Positions 15,415-24,870 of a DNA stretch of 31,010 bases are shown here, in pieces. Position 1 is the first letter of the stretch. Every line of letters starts with the position of its first letter. Position numbers and translations under genes: made by a program. Where the stretch lies: positions 1-31,010 of the forward strand of contig JAEYOY010000089.1 of the NCBI GenBank assembly GCA_023411215.1, in the 5' to 3' direction. The stretch comes from Bacillota bacterium. Its GTDB lineage: Bacteria > Bacillota > Clostridia > Lachnospirales > Lachnospiraceae. The notes under the pieces were generated by a model that had not been told where the DNA came from, did not search any database, and saw nothing but the letters and a program-made list of their open reading frames with translations.

Positions 15415-16862
15415 ACTATTTCCCAATATCCATTTCTGTTAGTTCCATGCCGTATAACTTTGTTATCATCCTTAAGCTTCTTCATATAATATTTAACTTG
15501 ACTTGATGACCATCCCAATAACTCTGTAATCTCTTTTGTTTTAATATCTGGCTTTTCTGCTAACAATTTTATTAATCTTTCTTCTAGATTTTCTTCAATT
15601 TGGTTTGATTGGTCTGAATGGTCTAATTGGTCTAATTTATTCAGACCATTCGAACCATTTGCTTTTTTATTTAACAAATCATATGAATATTCCTCATCCA
15701 ACGGAACAATTATTCTAAAAACATCACCTTCAATAAACTCTGGTTCTTGTCCCGAATAATACTTTGCGTACTTAAACAAATTTCTGACTCCTGACCCCAA
15801 TCTATCAGACCATCCTATATTTCTAAAAAATGAAGCAATAATTGGATTTTTAGGATTAGGTTCCATATTCTCAGGTTTAATTATCCCGTCTCCTGCAGAA
15901 CGACTTGCATTTTCCGTATACATTTTATTTTTCTCAATTACAAATTTAGCTGTATACGCACTTGTAAATTCTCTATGAATTAATGTATTTCCAATCACTT
16001 CTCTTGTAATAATATTTCTTAAATTCATACGTTCCGTTCCTTCCAAGAAAAATTTATCCGGCAGATGTTTTCTTGCAAAATCCATTAATTGATCATAGCT
16101 TTCAATTAAATTAGTTCTCACCGTTTCTCTGTCGTCATATCTGTCTATATTTATCTTTCTAACAAGTGCATCTGTCTCATATGCTGGACAAATATCCCTA
16201 ATCACATCATCTTTTCCGAGAAGCATTACTCCCGCTAAATTATAGCCCTTTTCTCCAGTAGCTCGATCTGTTCCGTAGAGTCCTGCACTTCTTAAAAGTT
16301 CTTCATCATTCATTGATTCCCAACCATGTATACCTTCAATATTGTTTGTAGCCAATTTTCTGATACGGGGCAATAAATCTAATCTTAAATCATCTATTGA
16401 TACATATGGGAAAATTCGTTTCTCCGTAAATATGTTCTGTTTACGAATATACATAGATGCAAGCTGTGATGTTGCGGTTACCTTTACATCGGCATCATCC
16501 ACTCGATCATAGACTTCCTTTTTAAAACTGTGAACCTCTGCACTTACAGGTACATGGATATGAATGATTGTTTTCCCCTCATACTGAATGATTTCAGGAA
16601 CAAGATAAATTGTAGGTGTAAACATGGTAGGATTGCTTATGACCTTAATAAAATTTTTTATCATATCTCCAGCTGCTTTCTCTGGAACTCCTCTTACTGT
16701 ACCATCATTTAGAACACCCATAAAAATATCACCGCCAAATCTATTCAGAAAAGAGCAGACACTTTCATAGACATCATTTTCTATACCGTTTCCACAACGC
16801 TTAAACTCTACAGCAATTGTTTCTCCAATTATTAAAATTGATTCAAATTTTTGCTTATCCAT
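15411..16862 (-). CDS. AlbA_2 (Schlafen-type) ATP-binding regulator with winged helix
   Basis: 483 residues. The N-terminal AlbA_2 domain (about 8-125) shows ETIAVEFKR, SFLNRFGGDIFMGVLNDG and VRGVPE. Next is a HATPase_c_4-type C-terminal domain (about 280-390: REVIGNTLIHREF and WSDRLGSGVRNLFKY). A low-complexity N/Q/D/L linker (about 405-430) leads to a winged helix (435-483). Such proteins are usually annotated as transcriptional regulators or RNA-binding factors; some AlbA_2/Schlafen proteins act in phage defence. The start is the ATG at 16862, with AAAGGAGG 4 nt upstream; the longer reading frame starts at a GTG within the preceding gap. It overlaps the SieB-like gene by 4 nt. Confidence 0.8.
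   Translation of the reverse strand: MDKQKFESILIIGETIAVEFKRCGNGIENDVYESVCSFLNRFGGDIFMGVLNDGTVRGVPEKAAGDMIKNFIKVISNPTMFTPTIYLVPEIIQYEGKTIIHIHVPVSAEVHSFKKEVYDRVDDADVKVTATSQLASMYIRKQNIFTEKRIFPYVSIDDLRLDLLPRIRKLATNNIEGIHGWESMNDEELLRSAGLYGTDRATGEKGYNLAGVMLLGKDDVIRDICPAYETDALVRKINIDRYDDRETVRTNLIESYDQLMDFARKHLPDKFFLEGTERMNLRNIITREVIGNTLIHREFTSAYTAKFVIEKNKMYTENASRSAGDGIIKPENMEPNPKNPIIASFFRNIGWSDRLGSGVRNLFKYAKYYSGQEPEFIEGDVFRIIVPLDEEYSYDLLNKKANGSNGLNKLDQLDHSDQSNQIEENLEERLIKLLAEKPDIKTKEITELLGWSSSQVKYYMKKLKDDNKVIRHGTNRNGYWEIV
15601..15660. repeat. 9-bp tandem repeats inside the AlbA_2 gene
   Basis: Four head-to-tail copies of TGGTYTRAW (TGGTTTGAT, TGGTCTGAA, TGGTCTAAT, TGGTCTAAT) fill 15601-15636, and related units follow inverted at about 15645-15658. 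The unit is three codons, so copy changes keep frame; it codes the N/L/D/Q/S linker before the winged helix. Confidence 0.6.
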
Positions 16863-16902
16863 ATATCCTCCTTTCCAGAACACACCATTTTCTTAGCTTT
16901 TT

Positions 16903-17925
16903 TCAATATGCATTTTCTATCTGTGTAGGAATATAAACATTCTTTAGCGGAATAATTGCTTTATATTTTGAATCCAATTTCTCATAATTCTTTAAAATTA
17001 TATTTACAAATTCTTGACCATCTATCAACCTCAAATTTGTTTTTGCTTTCGCAAAGTCTTCTGCCTGTTTCGTAAAATCTCCGAGTGTAATAAGCAAGCC
17101 ATACTCCCCATTTTCTACATTTCCATACAAAGCTTGCACTGCTGGTGCTCCAATTGCCCCTTCTACACATTTTACTTGTACCTTTATAATTGGAGGTTCT
17201 ATTCCAAGTTCATCTTTAAATGCCACTATATCAATTCCACCATCTCCTGATTTCTTGGTAACCCTCGTGTTATAACCAATAATATTAAGAATATGTGCCA
17301 CAAATGGTTCAAATGCAAATCCTTTTAGTTCTGAAAATAGCTTTTTAAAAACAAAATCACTTGTTGTCTCTTCAACATTTGCAAAAATATCATCTATTGT
17401 ATTATCATCATTCTCTATTGTAGCTTGCGCATTATTAAAAGCAATATTTGAATCTATAAATTTCAGTACATCATCCACATAATTTTTAACCTGGAAAAGG
17501 CTTAATGCCGATCCAATTTCATACAAAGCACCTTGTGATATACTTGTTCTTGGAACTGATTTTATCCATTCAACAGAACGCATATTACAATAGCTTTTTG
17601 ATCTTTCTGGTTTATATTCATAATCTCCGGAAACTTTACCTATATAAACCATTCGATCAGCTACCGAAGGATAAACTACATAATCTCCAATCTGTATTTC
17701 ATATTTAAATCTAAAAGGCATTCCTGCCACTGTATTGATAGCACCTTTTTTGGTATCTGGATATGATTCTACTAGTTTTTTTTTAAATGCTTCTCTATCA
17801 TTCTCTATATTTGATAGATTTCCCATTGCATCCCAGCCAATAGCAATACAAGGATTACTCTTATCTAAAAAAAGACTATCGGCATCTCCTGTTTTTCCAG
17901 CATGAATTCCCCAACATGTATTCAT
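16903..17925 (-). CDS. Mrr-like restriction endonuclease with N-terminal PUA/EVE-like domain
   Basis: About 340 residues. The C-terminal nuclease (about 185-310) has SGDGGIDIVAF (D232) and IKVQVKC (Q250, K252), the D-x(n)-Q-x-K core of Mrr-type PD-(D/E)xK enzymes that cut modified DNA. The N-terminal part (1-125: CWGIHAGKTGDA, GWDAMG, IGDYVVYP, YIGKVSGDYEY) resembles EVE/PUA-fold readers of modified bases; that assignment is by pattern only. It would make a type IV-like restriction enzyme. I prefer the ATG at 17925, nine bases after GGAG; ATGs at 17934 and 17940 are alternatives. It follows the ATPase gene after 27 nt, so the two may work together. Confidence 0.75.
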   Translation of the reverse strand: MNTCWGIHAGKTGDADSLFLDKSNPCIAIGWDAMGNLSNIENDREAFKKKLVESYPDTKKGAINTVAGMPFRFKYEIQIGDYVVYPSVADRMVYIGKVSGDYEYKPERSKSYCNMRSVEWIKSVPRTSISQGALYEIGSALSLFQVKNYVDDVLKFIDSNIAFNNAQATIENDDNTIDDIFANVEETTSDFVFKKLFSELKGFAFEPFVAHILNIIGYNTRVTKKSGDGGIDIVAFKDELGIEPPIIKVQVKCVEGAIGAPAVQALYGNVENGEYGLLITLGDFTKQAEDFAKAKTNLRLIDGQEFVNIILKNYEKLDSKYKAIIPLKNVYIPTQIENAY

Positions 17926-17952
17926 ATTAGACATCTCCATTCTTTTATAAAT

Positions 17953-19419
17953 CTAGCCAATATACTCTAGTTTATTATTAATCAAATATTTTAATTTAGG
18001 ATCAATAACAACATATTGTTTTGCCCGTCCATTAACTCCTTCAATTTCTTCTACCAACCCATAATTAATCATTGTTCTGACCCAATTCCCAGCAGTAACC
18101 GCTGACTTTTTGGTAACGCTTGCCAAATCCACAATCTCAAATTCATTCTTGTTCACCTTTAAAATCCTATTAATGCTCTGCTCAATGTCACTATTAGGAT
18201 AGAACAGTTGATATTCAAAATACTGGCAAAAAACCTTTGTTCCTTCCTCTATCGCATGCTCAGAAAATCTCTCCACATGAGCATCAATCTTTGACTGCTC
18301 TTCGTAAATTCTTGAAAGCAACATTATTATCTGTCTAGGTGAACCTTTAGCCATTTGAATAATATTTTGAACTGAGTTCTCAGTAATAATCTGATTTAAT
18401 GTTTTTATTTTATTGTCTGAAAAATATTGTAATCTTTTTTCAATTATTCTTTTCAACTCATCATTCGACCAACTAATGTCAATAGGTTTAGATTTGTCAA
18501 ATCTAACTTGTTTCTCTTTTAATTTTTCTTTCAACTTCCCCCAAAGGACAAATTCTATGCCAAACTCCTCAGAATATATCAAACTCGTGTCTGTTGTGAT
18601 CATTTCTAAGAAATCTGCAATCGAATCCGTTCTTGATTTTAATTTTTGATACTCATCAATCTTATCAAAGAATATTACTAACTTTTGAAATCCTATATTA
18701 TTTATAATCTTTGCTGTTTCTCTTAGTATATTTTTCAATGTGCTATAATCAATTTTATCACATTCAATTTCTTGCTTGACTTCTTTACTTTCACTTAAAA
18801 ATTCTTGATATACAACAGCAGTGTCAATGCTTGGTAATCCCAGAGCTTTACAAACAGTACTTCCAACTACATTGCTTGCACCTGATAAAATGGTATTGAC
18901 AGTCTTAACGAAAATATTGTTATAAATATTTCGTAATATACTCCTTCCTTTTGTTCTCGATACTTCCTCATATAGTTCTGTAAACCTACTTTTTCCTAAA
19001 GTTTCAAAAAAGATATTTAATAAAAAAGATAATTTTTCTCTCTCATACTTATCTAATTTTCTTATTTTCTTTTTATCACAGATTAATTCAATACCTAATG
19101 CTGTAATAATTCTTTTTTCAACCAGACAAAGTAATTGACTTTCATTATTTTTAATTTGGATACCATCAAATTCATCTAGAAGCATTACAAAAACTCCCCT
19201 TGATTTTAAATCACTCATCAAGTAGTACATTAATGCCGATTTTCCTATTCCTCTCTCACCAAATAAGTAGCGACTATTTCCTGCACTTATTTCAGATAAA
19301 AGGCTTTCATAGTACCTCGGTTTTTCATAAATTTTTGATAAATAGGTTTTTTCTTCTTCTGCCGAATATTTTGAAAAAGGATTTTCTATAAAACCCATTC
19401 TTAAGTATAATTCTCCCAT
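17953..19419 (-). CDS. P-loop ATPase, Sll1717-like
   Basis: 488 residues. The N-terminus MGFIENPFSKYSAEEE and the Walker A GERGIGKS (54-61) fit the P-loop ATPase family named after Synechocystis Sll1717, seen often near defence genes. Walker B is LVIFFDKIDEY (247-257). A GSPRQ sensor-2-like motif follows, and the C-terminus (about 420-488) looks like a winged helix. It probably uses ATP to control a partner, perhaps the Mrr-like nuclease 27 nt downstream. The start is the ATG at 19419, with AAGGAG 6 nt upstream; the longer frame runs back into hsdR. By eye this gene and the next two are richer in A/T than hsdR, suggesting a separate origin. Confidence 0.7.
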   Translation of the reverse strand: MGELYLRMGFIENPFSKYSAEEEKTYLSKIYEKPRYYESLLSEISAGNSRYLFGERGIGKSALMYYLMSDLKSRGVFVMLLDEFDGIQIKNNESQLLCLVEKRIITALGIELICDKKKIRKLDKYEREKLSFLLNIFFETLGKSRFTELYEEVSRTKGRSILRNIYNNIFVKTVNTILSGASNVVGSTVCKALGLPSIDTAVVYQEFLSESKEVKQEIECDKIDYSTLKNILRETAKIINNIGFQKLVIFFDKIDEYQKLKSRTDSIADFLEMITTDTSLIYSEEFGIEFVLWGKLKEKLKEKQVRFDKSKPIDISWSNDELKRIIEKRLQYFSDNKIKTLNQIITENSVQNIIQMAKGSPRQIIMLLSRIYEEQSKIDAHVERFSEHAIEEGTKVFCQYFEYQLFYPNSDIEQSINRILKVNKNEFEIVDLASVTKKSAVTAGNWVRTMINYGLVEEIEGVNGRAKQYVVIDPKLKYLINNKLEYIG

Positions 19420-19435
19420 TAAATTCTCCTTATTA

Positions 19436-22400
19436 TTAGTTGTCATTAGTGATTTTCTTATCTTCACCAAATGATATCCCATTTTCTGCAACCATCATCA
19501 GTTCATCTGCTGTCTCATAAGTATAACAACTTGTCTCTTCCTGCTCCACAAAAGAACTTGACCCACCGACACCAAAATACTTTTCAAAGAACACTTTCAG
19601 CTTATCAATAACACCCTGCTTTTTCTCAGCTCTACCACCACCGCCAAATCTAGAAACAGGTGGCATAATCTTTTCAATATCCGTTCCGGCAGTCTTAATC
19701 TCTCCATCTCGGAATGCGTTCTCAATAAACTTTCTAGTGTCCGCTGGTTTCAGTTTTTCCTCTGTGATAATAGCTTGCAGTTCCTTTTCACGCTGATTCA
19801 CTACATAATCATGCCATTCGGTCATCACATCATCTGCGTCATTAATCCCAGCGATAAAGGTTTCAATCAATTGTTTCTTGCTGCGAAGTTCTGGACTGGC
19901 GTCGATTGCTTTCTTAATCGTGATCAGAACTTCTTTGTCTTCACAATGAGTATCATGGTATTTCTTTACAAGCATTAGAATATAATCGATATTAATCTCT
20001 ATCTGCTTAATCAGTTCGATTTCAAATACAATGTCATCTATGATATCTGTACTTTCTCCCGCTTCTCGTTTCCTCTTCCATTCATCTCGAAGATCCTGAT
20101 ATCGTCCCAAATAATCCTGCAAATCACGCTCTGTAATTAATTCCTGTTCCTTAAATTCATCAAAGGATACAAGAAGGTTTCGCATCCGAAGGATGGTACC
20201 AAATAGAGCTATAAAGTCTTTTTGATTCTGCTCTCCAATAATCTGTGGGTCTGATAGCGGGAACTTCTCATTCAAATCTTCCATCAAATCCACATATCCT
20301 GGCATCTGTTTACCGTCAATCGATTCATATCCGTGGTAATAATCCTTGAAACTCTTCATCAATACAATTCCACCAGCATTCTTATCACCGAAGAGGGAAA
20401 TGGCACTGTCCACACGCTTTTGTAGATTTCGAAAACATACAACATTTCCAAAGGTCTTAATTGAGTTCAAGATACGATTGGTTCTTGAAAATGCCTGAAT
20501 CAATCCATGCATCTTTAAATTCTTATCCACCCATAAGGTATTCAGTGTTGTGGCATCGAATCCTGTGAGGAACATATTTACTACAATCAGCAGATCCAGT
20601 TCCTTGTTCTTCATACGCAAGGAAACATCCTTATAATAATTCTGGAACTTATCACTGGACGTATCATAATTCGTATGGAACATCTCATTATAATCCTTGA
20701 TTGCAGATTCAAGAAAATCACGAGAGTTCTGATCCAGTGCAGAAGTATCCTCTGAATTTTCCTCATCCAGAATTCCATCTGTCTCCTCTTCATTTGCCCC
20801 ATAACTAAAGATGGTTGCAATTCGAAGTTTTCTTGCCGGGTACGCTTTCATCTGCTTTTGAAATTCCTGATAATATAACTTTGCCATGGGCACAGAAGCC
20901 ACTGCAAAAATGGAATTGAATCCACTGATACGTTGTTTCTGTTTGATTTCTTCAACTGCTCCTCTCTCAGCAGATGCAACTTCTGCAATATTGGTAAGAG
21001 AATGAAAAATGTAAGTCTTGTCCCCACGGTAAGTCTTCTGATCAAAATGCTCCAAAATATAGTTCGTCACGAGCGAAATACGTTGTGGTGCCATCATTGC
21101 CTTTTCTCGGTTAATATCCCACACCATTTCATCATCGATTGCTTCATCGGTATCCATCGTCTTGATATAATCCACTCGAAATGGAAGAACGTTTTTATCA
21201 TTGATTGCGTCTACAATCGTATAAGTATGTAATTGATCGCCAAAGGTCTGTCCTGTCGTAAGGAATTCCATATTCTTCTTTGCAGAGCCTGAATTAGCCG
21301 GGAATATTGGTGTTCCTGTAAAACCAAATAGATGATATTTCTTAAAATTCTTCACAATTGCCGTGTGCATATCCCCAAACTGACTGCGGTGACACTCATC
21401 AAAAATAATAACAACATGCTTGCCAAATACCTCATGCCCTTGGTATTTCTTAATAAAACTTGCCAGTTTCTGAATGGTCGTAATAATGATATGAGCATTG
21501 GGATCTTCCATCTGCTTTTTCAAAATAGCTGTAGACGTATTGCTATTGGCAGCACCTTTTTCAAAACGGTCATATTCCTTCATGGTCTGATAATCCAAGT
21601 CCTTACGGTCTACGACAAACATCACCTTATCCACATATGACAGTAAAGAGGCAAGCCTTGCCGTCTTAAAGGAAGTCAATGTTTTACCAGAACCTGTGGT
21701 ATGCCAAATATATCCGCCACCTGCTACACTGCCATATTTCTTATAATTATTTGCAATTTCAATTCTATTTAAAATACGTTCGGTCGCTGTAATCTGATAC
21801 GGACGCATAACCATCAACATATTTTCCGATGTGAAAATGCAATACCTAGTCAAAATATTTAATATGGTATGCTTCGCAAAAAATGTTTTTGTAAAATCAA
21901 TCAGATCCGGAATCACTCTATTGTTTGCATCTGACCAGAAGCAAGTAAATTCAAAGCTGTTACTAGTCTTTCCTTTCTTCGTATTACCAGAGTTTCCTTC
22001 CTTTATGGCATTGAAACGCGTGCTGTTGGAATAATACTTGGTATTTGTTCCATTGGAAATGACAAACATCTGCATATATTCAAACAGTCCACAACCTGCC
22101 CAGAACGAATCACGTTGATAACGGTCAATTTGATTAAATGCTTCGCGAATAGCTACACCTCTCCGCTTTAACTCGATGTGAACCACAGGCAGACCATTTA
22201 CAAGTACGGTAACATCATAACGATTGTCGTACTTGGCACCATCCTCTTTTCCGACTACATACTGATTGATAACCTGTAAAAAGTTATTGTGAATATTGCT
22301 TTTATCTATCAACTTGATATTCTTAGAAGTTCCATTATCACGTTTCAGTACCTGAACAAAATCTTCTTGTATCTTTTTCGTCTTTTCCACAATATGCTCA

Positions 22401-22675
22401 TTGGGATTTGCCACGGCATTCGAAAAGAACTGTTTCCATTCCGAATCAGTGAACTGATAATTATTGAGAATCTCTACTCTTTTCCTCAGATTGGCAATCA
22501 GCTCTTGTTCCGTACGGATCTGCAAATATTCATAACCTTGTTCACAAAGAAGGCGAATAAATTCTTTTTCTAATGCAGCTTCGCTCTGGTAACTGTCAGA
22601 ACGTGCTATGACTGGTTCATATTCAGTTACTACTGTATTTTCATTTGTCTGTGCGACAATATTAAAATACGGCAT
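19436..22675 (-). CDS. hsdR: Type I restriction enzyme, R (motor and nuclease) subunit
   Basis: 1079 residues, typical for HsdR. The N-terminal PD-(D/E)xK nuclease has D154 and the E168-L-K170 pair (VVHIELKRRG). The SF2 motor has Walker A TTGSGKT (326-332), DECH (426-429), FTGTPIF, and a later AFSRTNRI motif VI. Together with HsdM and HsdS it translocates DNA from an unmethylated target and cuts at a distance. The C-terminal helical region (about 800-1000) should bind the methylase core. Sequence style is like the EcoR124I (type IC) branch. Its ATG lies inside the end of the SNF2 gene (14-nt overlap), which ties their translation together. The ATPase gene follows after 16 nt. Confidence 0.95.
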   Translation of the reverse strand: MPYFNIVAQTNENTVVTEYEPVIARSDSYQSEAALEKEFIRLLCEQGYEYLQIRTEQELIANLRKRVEILNNYQFTDSEWKQFFSNAVANPNEHIVEKTKKIQEDFVQVLKRDNGTSKNIKLIDKSNIHNNFLQVINQYVVGKEDGAKYDNRYDVTVLVNGLPVVHIELKRRGVAIREAFNQIDRYQRDSFWAGCGLFEYMQMFVISNGTNTKYYSNSTRFNAIKEGNSGNTKKGKTSNSFEFTCFWSDANNRVIPDLIDFTKTFFAKHTILNILTRYCIFTSENMLMVMRPYQITATERILNRIEIANNYKKYGSVAGGGYIWHTTGSGKTLTSFKTARLASLLSYVDKVMFVVDRKDLDYQTMKEYDRFEKGAANSNTSTAILKKQMEDPNAHIIITTIQKLASFIKKYQGHEVFGKHVVIIFDECHRSQFGDMHTAIVKNFKKYHLFGFTGTPIFPANSGSAKKNMEFLTTGQTFGDQLHTYTIVDAINDKNVLPFRVDYIKTMDTDEAIDDEMVWDINREKAMMAPQRISLVTNYILEHFDQKTYRGDKTYIFHSLTNIAEVASAERGAVEEIKQKQRISGFNSIFAVASVPMAKLYYQEFQKQMKAYPARKLRIATIFSYGANEEETDGILDEENSEDTSALDQNSRDFLESAIKDYNEMFHTNYDTSSDKFQNYYKDVSLRMKNKELDLLIVVNMFLTGFDATTLNTLWVDKNLKMHGLIQAFSRTNRILNSIKTFGNVVCFRNLQKRVDSAISLFGDKNAGGIVLMKSFKDYYHGYESIDGKQMPGYVDLMEDLNEKFPLSDPQIIGEQNQKDFIALFGTILRMRNLLVSFDEFKEQELITERDLQDYLGRYQDLRDEWKRKREAGESTDIIDDIVFEIELIKQIEINIDYILMLVKKYHDTHCEDKEVLITIKKAIDASPELRSKKQLIETFIAGINDADDVMTEWHDYVVNQREKELQAIITEEKLKPADTRKFIENAFRDGEIKTAGTDIEKIMPPVSRFGGGGRAEKKQGVIDKLKVFFEKYFGVGGSSSFVEQEETSCYTYETADELMMVAENGISFGEDKKITNDN

Positions 22676-24863
22676 CTAGTTCACCTCCCCCATCACTTAT
22701 CATTTCTTCTTTTATGCCTGATTTTCTATGTTTTGTATTGATACGTTCAATTTCTTCTTTGATAATATCCCCAAACTTCTTATCATCTAATTCCATACTT
22801 TCTTTAGCCGCAACTGATTGATCAGCAAATGCATCAAAAATTACTTGTTTACTTTCCAAAAGCGAAGTAATTTTCTCATCTACTGTATTTTCACAGAGAA
22901 GTCGATACACAAGAACATTCCTTGCTTGTCCCATACGATAAGCTCTAGAAATTGCCTGATTCTCAATGGATGGTTTGAACTGTGGTTCACATAGAATAAC
23001 CACACTTGCCGATTGAATATTGAGACCCGTCCCACCAGATTGAATCTGTGCAGCCAAAACTGTTCCAGCTGGAGCCTTATCAAACTCATCGATTATTTCC
23101 TGACGCCTTTGTGGAGTAACCGACCCATTGATCGGATTTAAGCACTTGTTCCCTAGTAACTCTGTAATTTTACGAATGGTATCAAGGAAAAATGAAAATA
23201 CAATAACCTTTCTTCCGTCATCCTCTGCTTCTTCGATAATTTCTAATAGACGTTTCGCCTTAGATGAATTCTGTAAGTCATCTACATTCCAAGATACTCT
23301 TCTTGCATCTGCATAGCGTTTTGAAAGAATCGCCTGTTCATAAATCTGTTCTTCTTCCGTAAGCATCGTACACCATTCTTTGCTTTCAATTAATTCTGGC
23401 AATTCCGTTAAAACATCTTCACGTTTTCTTCGATAGTAAACTGGTGCCACTTTCTCTCTGAATTGAGGTGCAGAAGCCATAAATGCCATTCCAGCAACTT
23501 GAGAAGCGATAGTTGGCTGTAACATTTGAATAAGTGATATCATCTCATCTACTTTATTTTCAAGAGCGGTACCAGTCATAAATAGAAGACGTTCCGCATG
23601 ATTGCTTATATTTTTCACATTAACAGTTCTTCTAGCTTCTGGATTCTTTATATAGTGAGCTTCATCTACGACAAGTAACGTAAATTTAAAGTTATTGTCC
23701 ATTTTAAAATGACTGGTTGTTTCATATGTAGTGACTGCCACGCCACCGCTCTTAAGCCAAGCCTTCAAGGCAGATGCCCTACCTGCACCATGAATCTTTG
23801 TAACAGTTAATAAGCTCATTTTACGAATCTCTCTACACCAGTTTGTAATGACACTAGCTGGACAAACAACCACAAAATGAGTTGAACCTGTATTACGTAA
23901 GGAAACCATCGCAGCAATTGCTTGAATTGTTTTCCCAAGTCCCATCTCATCACCAAGAAGAACACGTGTCTGATGAAGCGTATATTTAACACCCCATTCC
24001 TGATAACGTCTGAGTTCACAGAGTAGACCTTCCGGAAAAAAACACTCCTCCTGAATTTCTCGTGCGAGCTCTTCTGGGAGCCCATACATGGCATCATCTG
24101 TCCCAAGAATGCCTGGATTAACATCTTCTAGTACATTAAAGAAACTAATAGAGTTTTCCGAAAAGATCTGCCAATCTTCTGTTCCTGTACTACGATTAAT
24201 ATTATCCAATGACTCAAGTGCCGATTGCGCTTCTTTACTGTACTCGCTTTCAAGCAGTCTACCTAGTAAATTGTAAGCATCTATCGCTTTTTGCTTATTC
24301 GCTCCAGATGTAAAGAACCATTTAAAACCACTTTTTGCAGGTGCCAAATCTTCCAACGCATAATCAATTTGTTTACCCTTAGAGTTTAATATCTGCCTAC
24401 AGGTATCTGTGTAAGGCTTGCAGCGCTTGTATCTTGATATTGCTGAGACAAGTTCTGTTGCTTTAGTAGTTTTATTATCCACACTTAGTCGAATTTTCAC
24501 ACCTTGCCGTGCCTTTGATACTATATCGTCAACAACTTTTTTTATAGAATACGCTGTATCTTCACTAATACCATGCACTGAGGCGATAGTATAAACGGAT
24601 ACCGTAGAAATATCTGCTATACTATTATAACCATAGTCACGAAGAGCTTTAATTCTAAAGCCTCGCTTATCTCTATTTATTTCTTCAATTGGAATCTCTT
24701 TTAGTACATTAAGAACTTCCTGGGCAACCAAAGCTTCAGAAGCTTTGAAAATATTTGCCTTATGTTGATTAGCATAAACTTCTGCTTTTGAAAGCTTTGT
24801 TTTCAATTCACAATGTTCATCAATAAGCCTTTTGGCCTCCCTTGAAGTAATTGGTCGTGCCAT
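22662..24863 (-). CDS. SNF2-family helicase embedded in the RM operon
   Basis: 733 residues. The N-terminal region (1-270) has a helix-hairpin-helix-like segment (about 80-115, DYGYNSIADIS and VHGISEDTAYSIKK). The Snf2 motor starts at about 285 with RRYQEWGVK, then GDEMGLGKT (304-312), DEAH (400-403), FMTGTALEN, QSGGTGLNIQSA and the motif VI QAISRAYRMGQ. It should be a double-stranded DNA translocase. It lies between hsdS (7-nt gap) and hsdR (14-nt overlap), where type I systems normally have nothing. Snf2 motors occur in other defence systems such as DISARM, but no DISARM partner genes are here. Ribosome site GGAGG lies 12 nt before the ATG. Confidence 0.92.
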   Translation of the reverse strand: MARPITSREAKRLIDEHCELKTKLSKAEVYANQHKANIFKASEALVAQEVLNVLKEIPIEEINRDKRGFRIKALRDYGYNSIADISTVSVYTIASVHGISEDTAYSIKKVVDDIVSKARQGVKIRLSVDNKTTKATELVSAISRYKRCKPYTDTCRQILNSKGKQIDYALEDLAPAKSGFKWFFTSGANKQKAIDAYNLLGRLLESEYSKEAQSALESLDNINRSTGTEDWQIFSENSISFFNVLEDVNPGILGTDDAMYGLPEELAREIQEECFFPEGLLCELRRYQEWGVKYTLHQTRVLLGDEMGLGKTIQAIAAMVSLRNTGSTHFVVVCPASVITNWCREIRKMSLLTVTKIHGAGRASALKAWLKSGGVAVTTYETTSHFKMDNNFKFTLLVVDEAHYIKNPEARRTVNVKNISNHAERLLFMTGTALENKVDEMISLIQMLQPTIASQVAGMAFMASAPQFREKVAPVYYRRKREDVLTELPELIESKEWCTMLTEEEQIYEQAILSKRYADARRVSWNVDDLQNSSKAKRLLEIIEEAEDDGRKVIVFSFFLDTIRKITELLGNKCLNPINGSVTPQRRQEIIDEFDKAPAGTVLAAQIQSGGTGLNIQSASVVILCEPQFKPSIENQAISRAYRMGQARNVLVYRLLCENTVDEKITSLLESKQVIFDAFADQSVAAKESMELDDKKFGDIIKEEIERINTKHRKSGIKEEMISDGGGELDAVF

Positions 24864-24870
24864 AATATAT

